A stretch of DNA of 64,000 nt from Colivivens sp964452915 (GCA_964452915.1 CAYVNW010000002.1:1-64000); one strand, 5' to 3'. Positions 42,226 through 52,691 are shown, counted from the first letter of the stretch. Notes: generated by a model from the sequence alone, not told the origin. Translations and numbers: made by a program.

Positions 42226-45006
42226 ATGCGCGTTAGACAGACAATTTTGTTGTATATACTAAATGCTTCTTTATGCATAAACGTATTTGCACAACACTAT
42301 ATTCCCGAAGGAAAGGTATCGTTGAATCTTGAGGAGGCTGAACGGCTGATAGAAGACGGTCATTATTATGCTGCCAGTCAATCACTCAAAACATTTATGG
42401 GATGGCAATCGCTGTCAGGGAATGACAAGGCTAAAGCTAAGGAATTGATGCTCATATGCGACTATTTTCTGAACAAGCCTGGTACAGACGTCAGGATAGA
42501 GAACTGGATCGAGCGGTATCCGCAATCGCTGTACCACAGCCGCCTTGCCCTGTTGCGCGCAAATATGCTTGTTAGAGACGCGAAATACACCGATGCCCTT
42601 TATGTATACAAGCAAAAAGAATCCTTTATACAAAGGATGAGCGATAATGAACGTGAGGAAACTATGATATGCGAAGCCATCGCGCTTATTAATAACGAGG
42701 GATTTGATGAAGCCGAGCAAATATTGCAATCTTTGCAGGACTGCAAGACACACCAAATGGATATGGTTTATTATACGGGTTATGTGAAGTATGTCAAGGA
42801 AGATTATGCCAGCGCTCTTGAAGACTTCAAGATTGTAAGCAACAATAGTGACTATGATAAGAACGCTTTTGTATATATGGCAGATTGCTATTTGCATATA
42901 GGAGAGCCGCAAAAAGCGTTGGCATTAGTGAACAATCAATTACCTATGGTCAGTTCGAAGATGCCTGCGATGGAATCGAAGTACGCTGATGAGATTCACC
43001 GTATCAGGGGAGAGGCGTACTATGACCAAAAGAATTATACAAAGGCGATTGAATCACTGAGCCAGTATACTTACAATGTAGCACAGCCACGTAGAACTGC
43101 TCTTTATAAACTTGGTATGAGCTATTTCTATATACAGGAATATGCAAAGGCCGGACCGATACTTAGTAGCAGTGCATCAACCGAGTCTGATGAGATGGCA
43201 CAAAGTGCATGGCTGAATGCCGGTATATGCTATGTGCATAGTCAAAATAAAAAACAAGCGCAGATAGCTTTCCAACAGGCTTCGAATATGACTGCCAACA
43301 AAAAATTGCAGGAAGAAGCTCTTTACAATTATGCGCTGACTTTGCATGAGGGAAATACCATGGGATTCGGTGAGTCGGTACATGTGTTTGAAAAGTTCTT
43401 GAACCAGTTCCCGAATTCTCAGTATGCATCGAGTGTCAGCAAACACCTTTCTGAAGTGTATTTCACAACAAAGAACTATGCTGCAGCGTTACAGTCGATA
43501 AATAAGATAAAGAATCCTGGACATGAAATTAGAGAGGCAAAACAGAAGGTTCTGTACAATTTGGGTGTTCAGGAATTTATCTCCGGTAATTATAAAGCGG
43601 CAGATGAATATATGACGCAAGCAATAGCGTTAGGCTCAAAAGAAGGTGTTTACCTTAAAGGTGAATCAGAATATCGTCAAGGGAAATATGCTCAAGCTGT
43701 AGCTGATTTAAGGAAGTATATCAACTCCTCGGCAAGGAATCAGTCAAATCGTTCTCAAGCTCTTTACTCTCTTGGATATTCATTGTTTAAGCAGAAGCAG
43801 TACACACAGGCGGAGTCATATTTCAACCGTTACATTAATTCCACTAATTCCACGAAGAATCCTTCAATAAAGGCTGATGCATTCAATCGGCTTGCCGATT
43901 GTTTGTTTACCCAGCGTAAGTATGACGAGGCGTATGCCACATACCAGCGTGCAATTGATACCGACCGAGGCATGGGCGACTATTCACTTTATCAGCAAGC
44001 TTTTATAGAGGGCTTGAAAGGGAATTATGCAAGAAAGGTTGAATTGCTTAATCAAATGAAGGGTGAGTATGCGGAATCTCAATATGGTGCCGATGCTCTC
44101 TACGAGCAAGGGCGAGCCTATGTGCAGATTGGTGCCAAGAATGAGGCTCTCAATATGTTCGCAACACTTATAAACACGTATCCTCAGAGTCAAAAAGCAC
44201 GTAGCGCAGGCAACGAGATGGGTATGATCTACTATGAGTCGGGTATGCAGGATGAGGCTCTTAATTCGTATAAAAGGGTTATAGAGGCTTATCCAAATAC
44301 GGCGGAGGCACAAACCGCACTTGAGAACTTGAAGGACATTTATACTGAGGCAGGTAAAATCAATGAATATGCACAACTTGCTCAAAAGGCAGGCAAGGAA
44401 CTTAGTAACGATGAGTTAGATCAAATGGTTAATGATGCGGCTGTGCGCTCAATGAATAATGAGGATTATGTACAGGCTTATCAATACTATAGCCAACTGA
44501 GCAAACAGACGGTATCTGCTGAAGTGCAGGCTCGTGCACTTGAGGGCGGACTAAGAAGTTCTTTTGCAGCAAAACAATATGAGTCAACGGTTGAAGTAGC
44601 TACACGGTTGATTAATAACCCTAAATCTTCTCCTGACATAGTTGCAGAAGCTCTGCTCTACAGGGCGGAAAGTTATATTGCACTTGGAAACTCAGAAGAT
44701 GGCGTACATGACCTGCAACGGCTTACTAATGATCTGCAAACGGTTTATGGTGCACAGGCTAACGTACGCCTGGCACAATATGCTTATGATACAAGTCAAT
44801 ATCAGGCAGCAGAACATATATTGCAGAAATTTATTGACTCTGGAACTACACACCAATATTGGTTGGCGCGCGCATTCATCTTACTTTCGGACGTTTACAT
44901 GAAAACAGACCGACAAGTAGAGGCACGCGAGTATCTGTTGTCATTGAAGAGCAACTACAATGAGAACGAGGAGATCAATAAGATGGTGCAAGAGAGATTG
45001 AAGTAA
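42226..45006 (+). CDS. Secreted tetratricopeptide-repeat protein
   Basis: The 926-residue product has a signal-like N-terminus (MRVRQTILLYILNASLCINVFAQ) and is filled with TPR-type helix pairs throughout (for example QMDMVYYTGYVKYVKEDYASAL, KADAFNRLADCLFTQRKYDEAYATYQRAI, AGNEMGMIYYESGMQDEALNSYKRVIEAYP). It is probably a periplasmic scaffold. The next gene encodes an outer-membrane barrel 24 nt away, which suggests a two-part envelope machine. A -7 box TATTTTTG (42186-42193) lies 32 nt upstream of the ATG. The 42070-42225 gap shows nothing else. Confidence 0.88.
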   Translation: MRVRQTILLYILNASLCINVFAQHYIPEGKVSLNLEEAERLIEDGHYYAASQSLKTFMGWQSLSGNDKAKAKELMLICDYFLNKPGTDVRIENWIERYPQSLYHSRLALLRANMLVRDAKYTDALYVYKQKESFIQRMSDNEREETMICEAIALINNEGFDEAEQILQSLQDCKTHQMDMVYYTGYVKYVKEDYASALEDFKIVSNNSDYDKNAFVYMADCYLHIGEPQKALALVNNQLPMVSSKMPAMESKYADEIHRIRGEAYYDQKNYTKAIESLSQYTYNVAQPRRTALYKLGMSYFYIQEYAKAGPILSSSASTESDEMAQSAWLNAGICYVHSQNKKQAQIAFQQASNMTANKKLQEEALYNYALTLHEGNTMGFGESVHVFEKFLNQFPNSQYASSVSKHLSEVYFTTKNYAAALQSINKIKNPGHEIREAKQKVLYNLGVQEFISGNYKAADEYMTQAIALGSKEGVYLKGESEYRQGKYAQAVADLRKYINSSARNQSNRSQALYSLGYSLFKQKQYTQAESYFNRYINSTNSTKNPSIKADAFNRLADCLFTQRKYDEAYATYQRAIDTDRGMGDYSLYQQAFIEGLKGNYARKVELLNQMKGEYAESQYGADALYEQGRAYVQIGAKNEALNMFATLINTYPQSQKARSAGNEMGMIYYESGMQDEALNSYKRVIEAYPNTAEAQTALENLKDIYTEAGKINEYAQLAQKAGKELSNDELDQMVNDAAVRSMNNEDYVQAYQYYSQLSKQTVSAEVQARALEGGLRSSFAAKQYESTVEVATRLINNPKSSPDIVAEALLYRAESYIALGNSEDGVHDLQRLTNDLQTVYGAQANVRLAQYAYDTSQYQAAEHILQKFIDSGTTHQYWLARAFILLSDVYMKTDRQVEAREYLLSLKSNYNENEEINKMVQERLK

Positions 45007-45030
45007 ACAATTAATAATGTCACTTTAGAT

Positions 45031-46680
45031 ATGGTATTCAAACGATATATAGTATTTAGCATCTTGGGAATGGCGGCATGCATCGGTGCAACGGCGCAAA
45101 TGAATAATGTGGTTGAGGTGGAAAACGACTATGTACCTACGGTTAAGGATGCAAACAAGATTAATATACTACCTGAAATAGAGGAAACGCGGGCAACGCA
45201 CTATAATGTGGAATATACAACAACGGCAATACCAACCGGTAATTATATTTTCCAACCAATGTGGGCCGCACAGAACCGGCAACTTATTCGTAGTGATAAA
45301 AAAGGATTTGTTACTGCAGGCTACGGGACTAATAGTAATCTGATAGGCCGGCTTGCTTATGGCTTCGGCTTCACTGACAATGATAAACTCAATATAGATT
45401 TTTCCACAAAAGGTCACAAAGGAGATGTGGATCATGTCAATTCGTCCAAAGATTGGAACAGCCGTTTCTTTACCAATAGGTTCAAGGCTGATTACGAACA
45501 TTATATCGACTCATTGTCGTCTGTTATCGTCAGTGCTTGTTACGGTACAGACGTATTCAATTACCAACCGCTTTATTGGGGTACATCAACTGTAACTGAC
45601 AAGCAGCGAAACAGTATTTTTGATGCAAAAGTCAGACTCACACCTTACTCATTCGGCAATTTCTTTATAGGAGGTGAGGCATCGATATCCACGTTCAGAC
45701 AGAATTATGTTACAAACGCAAATGATGAATATGCTGAAACGCTTATTAACGGAACTCTAACCCCAGGCTACAAGATCAACGACAATATGTCGGTTGATGT
45801 CAAACTTGCTGTTGACAACTCATCTTATGGTATCGATGAAATGGATGGTTATGCGGTGTTTTCGGCTTCACCACATTTTTATTATCATAGTGAGCAATTC
45901 GATTTGAAAGCGGGACTGTATGTGAATACCGACGGAGATATCGCTCCTGATGTTGATGCGACAATACATTTCTCTCCTTATCTTGATTTATATGCCCAGG
46001 CAGAAGGCGGAACCACTCTCAATAGTTTCGCTCTTTTCAACCAAATGACTCCTTATTGGGTCGTATATAATTATAATAAGAAGATAAAGCACCAGTTTGA
46101 CCAACTACGGGCACGTGGTGGTATACGTACCAAACCATTCGATGGCCTGTTTGTTGATCTTAACGCAGGGTATGACATATCAAAGCGAAGGGCTGAAATT
46201 GCAAGTTTCCGTATGAGCGATTATCAGTTGCTGTATGCTCCTGTGACCTTTGCTGACGGTAAACGTTTCTATGCCAATGTAGACTTGAAATATAACTATA
46301 ACGATCTGATTATTGCTAGTGTCGACGCAACATATAATATCTGGTCGAGTGATTATAAGTACGAGGCACAAGGCCCGTCAGATTATGACAAAATTGAATC
46401 ATGGCGGCCTGTATTTGATGGCAAATGCAAGATTGAGGCTCATCCGCTAAAAGGTCTTCTAATGGGGGTTGACCTCCTGTTCCAATCGTTTAAGAAGCAC
46501 GATCAGCTATATGACCGTTCAAACACAATGGATCTTGGAGCAACAATTGGTTATACATTTCCATTCCGCTTGTCGGTCTATGCTAAGGGCGACAATTTGT
46601 TGAACAAAGATTATGATCAATATATAATGTATCGGACACCAGGAATCAACTTCATCTTTGGTGCGGCCTATACATTCTAA
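45031..46680 (+). CDS. TonB-receptor-like outer-membrane barrel without plug
   Basis: The 549-residue product has a signal peptide (MVFKRYIVFSILGMAACIGATAQ), a short conserved start (MNNVVEVENDYVPTVKDANKINILPEI) and a series of amphipathic strands to a C-terminal aromatic residue (GINFIFGAAYTF). It resembles the barrel of TonB-dependent receptors but is too short for a plug plus 22 strands. It is likely to work with the TPR protein encoded just upstream. Its ligand is unknown. nadB follows 12 nt later. Confidence 0.82.
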   Translation: MVFKRYIVFSILGMAACIGATAQMNNVVEVENDYVPTVKDANKINILPEIEETRATHYNVEYTTTAIPTGNYIFQPMWAAQNRQLIRSDKKGFVTAGYGTNSNLIGRLAYGFGFTDNDKLNIDFSTKGHKGDVDHVNSSKDWNSRFFTNRFKADYEHYIDSLSSVIVSACYGTDVFNYQPLYWGTSTVTDKQRNSIFDAKVRLTPYSFGNFFIGGEASISTFRQNYVTNANDEYAETLINGTLTPGYKINDNMSVDVKLAVDNSSYGIDEMDGYAVFSASPHFYYHSEQFDLKAGLYVNTDGDIAPDVDATIHFSPYLDLYAQAEGGTTLNSFALFNQMTPYWVVYNYNKKIKHQFDQLRARGGIRTKPFDGLFVDLNAGYDISKRRAEIASFRMSDYQLLYAPVTFADGKRFYANVDLKYNYNDLIIASVDATYNIWSSDYKYEAQGPSDYDKIESWRPVFDGKCKIEAHPLKGLLMGVDLLFQSFKKHDQLYDRSNTMDLGATIGYTFPFRLSVYAKGDNLLNKDYDQYIMYRTPGINFIFGAAYTF

Positions 46681-46692
46681 TAAAATAAAAAA

Positions 46693-48288
46693 ATGACGCG
46701 TAAGTTTGATTTTCTCATTATCGGTTCAGGAGTAGCTGGAATGAGTTACGCCCTAAAAGTTGCAAGGGCGCATAAAGGGAAAATTGCTATCGTTTGTAAA
46801 ACGACTCTTGAAGAAGCAAACACCGCTAAGGCGCAAGGTGGAATCGCTTCGGTTACTAACCTGTTAGTCGATAATTTTGAAAAGCACATTCACGATACAA
46901 TGGTCGCCGGTGACTATATCAGTGATCCTGCTGCTGTAGAACAGGTCGTACGAAATGCACCGGCCGGAATCAAGGAGTTGGTGCAATGGGGGGTCCATTT
47001 TGACAAAAAGGAAGATGGTACCTATGATTTGCATAAGGAAGGCGGACATTCTGAGTTCCGAATCTTGCACCATGCTGATGACACGGGGGCAGAAATCCAA
47101 CGAGGGCTGATGGAGGCTATAAGAAATAACCCTGATATAGAGATACTTGAACATCACTTTGCCGTAGAGATAATAACTCAGCATCATCTTGGAATCAGAG
47201 TTACACGCCGTACACCCGACATTGAGTGCTATGGCGCTTATATCTTGAATCCTGATACAGGCAAAGTCGATACGTACTTGTCGAAAGTGACTATTATGGC
47301 AACTGGCGGAACAGGTGCGATATATGCCACTACTTCTAATCCAAATATAGCAACAGGCGATGGTATTGCAATGGTATACCGTGCAAAGGGCAAGGTGAAA
47401 GACATGGAGTTTGTGCAGTTCCATCCAACAGTCCTCTATAATCCAAAGGAGACACATCCTGCCTATCTCATCACAGAGGCAATGAGAGGATATGGCGGTA
47501 TACTGCGCTTGCCTAATGGTGAAGAGTTTATGCAGAAGTATGATGAGAGACTGTCGCTTGCTCCGCGCGACATAGTGGCACGGGCAATCGACAAGGAGAT
47601 GAAAATACATGGACTCGACCATGTTTGTCTTGATGTGACACATAAAGATCCGGAGGAAACGAAGCATCATTTCCCTAATATCTATGCCAAATGTCTTTCC
47701 ATCGGTATTGATATCACCAAGGAATATATTCCGGTTTGTCCGAGTGCTCACTATATGTGTGGTGGAATAAAGGTTGATCTTGATGGACAATCAAGTATAA
47801 AACGTCTGTATGCTCTCGGCGAATGTTCTTGCACTGGTTTGCATGGTGGAAACCGACTTGCAAGCAACTCGTTGATTGAGGCTGTTGTGTATGCTGATAA
47901 GGCAGCTAAACATTCGCTTGAGGTAATCGACGAATACGATTTCAACGATAAGGTACCGGAATGGAATGATGAAGGTACCATGACTAATGAGGAAAAGGTT
48001 CTCATTGCGCAAGATGTAAAGGAAGTTGGACAAATAATGTCTACCTATGTCGGTATTGTAAGGAGTGACTTGCGATTGCATCGTGCTTGGGAGCGGTTGG
48101 ACCTGCTCTATGAGGAGACAGAACACCTGTTCAAGCGTGTAAAGCCTACGCGCGATATATGTGAGTTGCGCAATATGATCAACGTGGGATACTTGATTAC
48201 GCGACAGGCACTTGAGAGAAAGGAAAGCCGCGGGCTCCATTTCACCGTCGACTATCCTAAGCATGCTTTGGACAACAAAAAGAATTGA
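46693..48288 (+). CDS. nadB: L-aspartate oxidase
   Basis: NadB oxidises L-aspartate to iminoaspartate for NAD synthesis, using FAD. The 531-residue product has the dinucleotide site IIGSGVAGMSYALKVA, KAQGGIASV, the FAD/substrate segment ATGGTGAIYATTSNPNIATGDGIAM with MEFVQFHPT, and GGNRLASNSLIEAVVYA near the end of the FAD domain, then a helical C-terminal domain. nadA and nadC are not adjacent. It sits in a plus-strand run between the barrel gene and the M16 protease gene. Confidence 0.96.
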   Translation: MTRKFDFLIIGSGVAGMSYALKVARAHKGKIAIVCKTTLEEANTAKAQGGIASVTNLLVDNFEKHIHDTMVAGDYISDPAAVEQVVRNAPAGIKELVQWGVHFDKKEDGTYDLHKEGGHSEFRILHHADDTGAEIQRGLMEAIRNNPDIEILEHHFAVEIITQHHLGIRVTRRTPDIECYGAYILNPDTGKVDTYLSKVTIMATGGTGAIYATTSNPNIATGDGIAMVYRAKGKVKDMEFVQFHPTVLYNPKETHPAYLITEAMRGYGGILRLPNGEEFMQKYDERLSLAPRDIVARAIDKEMKIHGLDHVCLDVTHKDPEETKHHFPNIYAKCLSIGIDITKEYIPVCPSAHYMCGGIKVDLDGQSSIKRLYALGECSCTGLHGGNRLASNSLIEAVVYADKAAKHSLEVIDEYDFNDKVPEWNDEGTMTNEEKVLIAQDVKEVGQIMSTYVGIVRSDLRLHRAWERLDLLYEETEHLFKRVKPTRDICELRNMINVGYLITRQALERKESRGLHFTVDYPKHALDNKKN

Positions 48289-48334
48289 TGATTATAGACT
48301 CTAATAGAAAAGTTTAATTTAAAATCAAACAATA

Positions 48335-51169
48335 ATGAAGAAACTTTTTATTTCTATGCTGCTGTTGGTGTCAGTGTTTGCAGTAAGGGCACAAATGCAG
48401 CAGATTCCGCAACTGCCGTTGGATTCGGCTGTTAGAATGGGGAAACTTGAAAATGGACTCACCTACTACATCCGTCACAATGAGTGGCCTGAAGAACGTG
48501 CTAATTTCTATATCGCTCAGAAGGTTGGTTCTATGCAGGAGGACGATGACCAGCGCGGACTCGCCCATTTCCTGGAACACATGTGTTTTAATGGTACCAC
48601 GCATTTTCCGGGCAACGCGCTGAAGACTTATTTGGAGTCAATCGGCGTAAAGTTCGGTGCGGACTTGAATGCTTACACAAGTTTCGATGAGACTGTATAC
48701 AATATCGACAATGTGCCTGTGATAAAGAATCCACAGGCGATCGATTCATGCCTTCTCATCCTTCACGATTGGAGTCACGACTTGCTTCTTGAGGATAAGG
48801 AGATCGATAAGGAGCGCGGTGTGATCAACGAGGAATGGCGTATGCGTAGCAGTGCGTCACAACGTATGATTGAAAAGGCGTTGCCTATTCTGTTCGAGGG
48901 AAGCAAATATGCTCACCGTATGCCAATTGGTACAATGGACATAGTCATGAACTTCCCTTACGACGCTATCCGTAAATACTATCGCAAATGGTATCGTCCC
49001 GATTTGCAGGCTATTATCATTGTCGGTGATGTCAATGTTGACGAAATAGAAGCTAAGATCAAAAAGATGTTTGCCGACATAGCTCCTGCACCAGCCGATG
49101 CTGCCGTACGTGAATACTACACAGTGGCAACAAATGACAAGCCTATTTTCACTATTCAAACCGACAAGGAGCAGGAAAGTTCAAGTATGATTTTCGCATG
49201 GAAGCATCCGGCGTTACCACGCGAATTCAAGAATACTGCGGTATACTTCACACAAAATTACTTGATGGGCGCCATCGAGGGTATGATAGGTACACGTTTA
49301 AGTGAGATAATGCTTAAGGAGAATCCTCCTTTCCTCGGTGCTGACATCAGTTTCAACAGTGACTACCTCATTACAAACGCAATGAGTTCTTCTGCCATGT
49401 CTGTTGAATTCAAAGACAACGCATATAAGGAAGCGATTCAAGCTGCCTACCGTGAGATGCTGCGTGCCGAGCGTTTTGGCTTCACCGTAAGCGAGTATGA
49501 GAGATACAAGGAAGAGTACAAGGCAAGTATCGAGCATATGTACGAGATGCGTAACAAGATATCTAACGGGAATTATGTGAACGAATATGTCCGCAACTTC
49601 CTCGATAATACTGCTGCTCCTGGCATTGAGTGGGAACACGAGAACTTGATTAAAATTGCTGACATGATTACTGTCGACATTATTAATCAATCTCTTGAAC
49701 AACTTGCACAACAGCGTGCTGCTACAGCTCCGGTTATCTATGGAATGCTCCCGCAAAAGGAAGGTATAATCATACCAACAGAAGATGAAATTCTCGGCAT
49801 ACTTAAGGATGTTGAGGCTGAAAACATTGAGGCATATAAAGAAGAGGTATCAAGTGAGCCTATTCTTGATACGAGCAAATTGAAGGGCAGTAAGATCGTT
49901 AAGGAAGAGAAAGCTGATTTCGACTTCACTCATATCGTACTGAAGAATGGCATCAACATTTATGTCCGTAAGACGGATTTTGCTCCTAACTCAATCTCTA
50001 TGACTGCATATAGTTGGGGTGGTACATCGCTCTATGGAGAAAATGACTATCTGAACGTGTCGAATGCTGATAACGTGTCTATGGGCGGCTGGGGCAATTT
50101 CTCTGCAATCGACCTTAGCAAGAAACTGGCGGGCATCAAGGCGAGCGTCAGTCCGTCGATCGGTACCCGTGACGAGAGCATGTCGGGCAGTTGTGTGAAG
50201 AAAGACCTTGAGTCAATGCTTCAACTCACTTACCTCGCTTATACATCGCCGCGTAAGGATCAGGAAGTATTCAACTCTACAATGGCACGTACAAAGTCGA
50301 GCCTTGAGAATGCAGAACTTGACCCTACCACCGCTCTTAGCGACACTCTGCGCAAGGTGGTTTATAACAACAATTACCGCATTAAACGTACTAAACCGGA
50401 AGACATTGACAAACTCGACTATGACAAGATGATCCAGTTCTATAAGGAGCGTTTTGCCAATGCCAAGGACTTTACCTTCTTCTTCATTGGTGACATCGAC
50501 ATAGAGACAGCAAAACCGCTGTTCGAGAAATACTTAGGTAGCCTGCCTGTAAGTAAGGACAAGGAGAAGTATAAAGACATCGATTTGCGCGTCAAGGACG
50601 GAGAAGTGAAAAACGTGTTTGAGAAGGAGCAGGAAACTCCAAATGCGATTGAAATATTCATGTGGCATGCGCACATGGAACCAACTCTCAAGAACATTGT
50701 CACTGTCGACTATTTGAAGCAGATCCTGCAGATGGTTTATACCGAGACTGTCCGTGAGGATGAAGGAGGCGCATATTCGGTAGGTGTTGCTTCAAGCGTT
50801 TCTGAATATCCTGAGAAGTATGCAATGATTCAAGTACAGTTACCAACAGCTCCGGAGAAGCGTGCGGGTATGGAGGAAGTCATCCTTAAGGGTATTGACA
50901 ACATGGTCGCTAATGGTCCTGATGCCGAGTCTGTTCAGAAGGTAAAGGAATATATGAACCGTAGCTATCAAGAAAGCATTAAGAAAAACAGCTACTGGCT
51001 CAATGCCATTATGAACAAGGTAATGAAAGACCAGAATTTCGTCGATGGCTATCTTGACGTGGTTAACAGCATCACGGCTAAAGACATTCAAGATATGGCT
51101 AAGACAATATTCAATAGTGGCAACAAGATTATTATAGGAATGACAAGTCCTGTTGAGGCTTCTAAGTAG
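48335..51169 (+). CDS. Secreted M16-family zinc protease
   Basis: The 944-residue product has a signal peptide (MKKLFISMLLLVSVFAVRAQ) and two M16 halves in one chain. The inverted zinc motif HFLEH lies at about 76-80 in RGLAHFLEHMCFNGTTHFPGN, with the distal Glu in the ERGVINEEWRMR helix. The second half keeps the fold without zinc ligands, as in pitrilysin-type peptidases. It probably degrades peptides in the periplasm. A 46-nt gap separates it from nadB, and a hairpin follows at 51220. Confidence 0.93.
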   Translation: MKKLFISMLLLVSVFAVRAQMQQIPQLPLDSAVRMGKLENGLTYYIRHNEWPEERANFYIAQKVGSMQEDDDQRGLAHFLEHMCFNGTTHFPGNALKTYLESIGVKFGADLNAYTSFDETVYNIDNVPVIKNPQAIDSCLLILHDWSHDLLLEDKEIDKERGVINEEWRMRSSASQRMIEKALPILFEGSKYAHRMPIGTMDIVMNFPYDAIRKYYRKWYRPDLQAIIIVGDVNVDEIEAKIKKMFADIAPAPADAAVREYYTVATNDKPIFTIQTDKEQESSSMIFAWKHPALPREFKNTAVYFTQNYLMGAIEGMIGTRLSEIMLKENPPFLGADISFNSDYLITNAMSSSAMSVEFKDNAYKEAIQAAYREMLRAERFGFTVSEYERYKEEYKASIEHMYEMRNKISNGNYVNEYVRNFLDNTAAPGIEWEHENLIKIADMITVDIINQSLEQLAQQRAATAPVIYGMLPQKEGIIIPTEDEILGILKDVEAENIEAYKEEVSSEPILDTSKLKGSKIVKEEKADFDFTHIVLKNGINIYVRKTDFAPNSISMTAYSWGGTSLYGENDYLNVSNADNVSMGGWGNFSAIDLSKKLAGIKASVSPSIGTRDESMSGSCVKKDLESMLQLTYLAYTSPRKDQEVFNSTMARTKSSLENAELDPTTALSDTLRKVVYNNNYRIKRTKPEDIDKLDYDKMIQFYKERFANAKDFTFFFIGDIDIETAKPLFEKYLGSLPVSKDKEKYKDIDLRVKDGEVKNVFEKEQETPNAIEIFMWHAHMEPTLKNIVTVDYLKQILQMVYTETVREDEGGAYSVGVASSVSEYPEKYAMIQVQLPTAPEKRAGMEEVILKGIDNMVANGPDAESVQKVKEYMNRSYQESIKKNSYWLNAIMNKVMKDQNFVDGYLDVVNSITAKDIQDMAKTIFNSGNKIIIGMTSPVEASK

Positions 51170-51219
51170 AATTGCCTCAATACGGCTGCATCGAAATAGA
51201 TGCAATATCTTAAACATGC

Positions 51220-51250
51220 AAAGGCTGGACCCAAACAGGGTTCGGCCTTT
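51220..51250 (+). terminator. Probable terminator after the M16 protease gene
   Basis: AAAGGCTGGACCC (51220-51232) and GGGTTCGGCCTTT (51238-51250) pair over 13 positions including two G-U pairs, around a 5-nt loop. The stem ends in TTT and is followed by AT-rich sequence, so the T run is short. Confidence 0.65.
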
Positions 51251-51281
51251 ACTATAGTATGAGGATTATTTGGTTCAAAAG

Positions 51282-51312
51282 TTGTGGAAATGCTAATTTA
51301 TTATTATATTTG
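51282..51312 (+). promoter_or_regulatory. Promoter of the aldo/keto reductase gene
   Basis: TTG at 51282-51284, a 20-nt spacer and TATATTTG at 51305-51312 match the consensus. The predicted leader is unusually long (about 165 nt) and contains repeats. Confidence 0.75.
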
Positions 51313-51336
51313 CAGAGAAAAGTGGGCATAGCATGA

Positions 51337-51440
51337 GACTGTCTTTCTATGAAAAACAGTCGGAATACCAATTGGAATACCAATTGGTCATGGTTCCACC
51401 ATAAGACTGTGTCCTCAGTATGACATTTGTTGTCAGTATG
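51337..51440 (+). promoter_or_regulatory. Repeat-rich leader of the aldo/keto reductase gene
   Basis: The leader holds GACTGT (51337-51342), ACAGTC (51356-51361) and a second GACTGT (51405-51410), so the middle element can pair with either side but not both. Between them lies a perfect 12-nt tandem repeat, AATACCAATTGG at 51364-51375 and 51376-51387. A further direct repeat, TCAGTATG, occurs near 51415 and 51433. This layout could form alternative hairpins, but the helices are only 6 bp and no known riboswitch is recognised. Confidence 0.35.
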
Positions 51441-51485
51441 GTAACAATTAAGGATTGAAAAGTTGTGTACAAAAACAAGAATATT

Positions 51486-52607
51486 ATGAATAACTTTATT
51501 ATTAATGACTGTATAAATCTCGGATTTGGGCTTATGCGCTTGCCGAAAAATAATGATGGCAGTACTGACTTGGAACGGACGGCACGCATGGTTGATGCCT
51601 TCCTTAAAGCCGGAGGTAAGTATTTTGATACTGCATTCGTCTATCCTGGTTCTGAGGAGGCCATCCGCAAGGCTCTTGTGGAACGTTACCCTCGTGAAAG
51701 TTTCTATCTTGCAACCAAACTTAATGCGGCTCCTTTTGCTGCAAAGAACGAGCAAGAGGCAAAGGATGAGTTTAAAGTCAGCCTTGAACGTACCGGTGCC
51801 GGTTATTTCGACTTCTATCTCCTGCATGCACTTGCCCAAGACAATGTAGACAAATATGAGCAGTACGGCATTTGGGAATACGTCAAGCAACTGAAAGATG
51901 AAGGGCTTGTGCGTCACATGGGATTCTCTTTCCACGACAAGCCGCAGTTACTTGACGAAATACTCACCAAGCATCCAGAAGCTGAATTCGTGCAACTCCA
52001 AATAAATTATGCCGATTGGAACGACAATGGCGTACAGGCGCGCCGTAACTATGAAGTGGCCAAGAAGCATGGCAAACCGGTTGTCGTAATGGAGCCGGTA
52101 AAGGGTGGCACGCTTGCCGATCCGCCAGAGCCGGTGAAGGAGATTTTCCGTAAGGTTAATCCCGATGCGTCGTTTGCCTCATGGGCTATCCGCTTTGTAG
52201 CGTCGCTCGACGATGTGATGATCGTGCTCAGTGGAATGTCCGACGAACAACAGATGTCCGACAACCTCTCGTACATGGAGAACTTCAAGCCGTTGTCTAC
52301 ATTGGAGCAGGATACCATCAAAAAGGCACGCAAGACTCTGCTTAGCTTTGATCGCATACCGTGTACGGCTTGCCATTATTGTACCCCAGGCTGCCCGCAA
52401 GGTATACATATTCCGGAGATTTTTGCCGTAATGAACGAATATAAGATGTATGGCAAATTAGAAACGGCTAAGAGCGACTATACATGGCGACCGGGTGGAC
52501 CAAAGGCATCTGAATGCATACATTGCGGACAATGTGAGGGCGCATGTCCTCAGCACCTTCCAATCATATCACTACTGGAAGAAGTTGTTGACACTCTTGA
52601 AAAGTAA
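51486..52607 (+). CDS. Aldo/keto reductase with C-terminal 4Fe-4S domain
   Basis: The 373-residue protein starts at ATG 51486 (a GTG 21 nt upstream is less likely). Residues 1-270 form an aldo/keto reductase barrel (LGFGLMRLPKN, KYFDTAFVYPGSEEAIRKAL, VRHMGFSFHDKP, VVVMEPVKGGTLA). The last 90 residues carry two cysteine clusters of a ferredoxin-type domain: CTACHYCTPGCPQGI and CIHCGQCEGACPQHL. Such fusions are common in anaerobes. The substrate is unknown. The gene is monocistronic with a long repeat-rich leader. Confidence 0.92.
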   Translation: MNNFIINDCINLGFGLMRLPKNNDGSTDLERTARMVDAFLKAGGKYFDTAFVYPGSEEAIRKALVERYPRESFYLATKLNAAPFAAKNEQEAKDEFKVSLERTGAGYFDFYLLHALAQDNVDKYEQYGIWEYVKQLKDEGLVRHMGFSFHDKPQLLDEILTKHPEAEFVQLQINYADWNDNGVQARRNYEVAKKHGKPVVVMEPVKGGTLADPPEPVKEIFRKVNPDASFASWAIRFVASLDDVMIVLSGMSDEQQMSDNLSYMENFKPLSTLEQDTIKKARKTLLSFDRIPCTACHYCTPGCPQGIHIPEIFAVMNEYKMYGKLETAKSDYTWRPGGPKASECIHCGQCEGACPQHLPIISLLEEVVDTLEK

Positions 52608-52691
52608 GGGAGTTCCACCCTTAATAAGGCTGATTATGTTCAGCTTCTCTTTAAATGAATGTCGCATAATTACTGCACTACTTTAGTTTTG

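Noticed and set aside
46864..47790. 308-residue minus-strand frame opposite nadB
   Set aside because: It lies fully inside nadB, is Cys/His-rich by antisense codon effect and has no recognisable domain.
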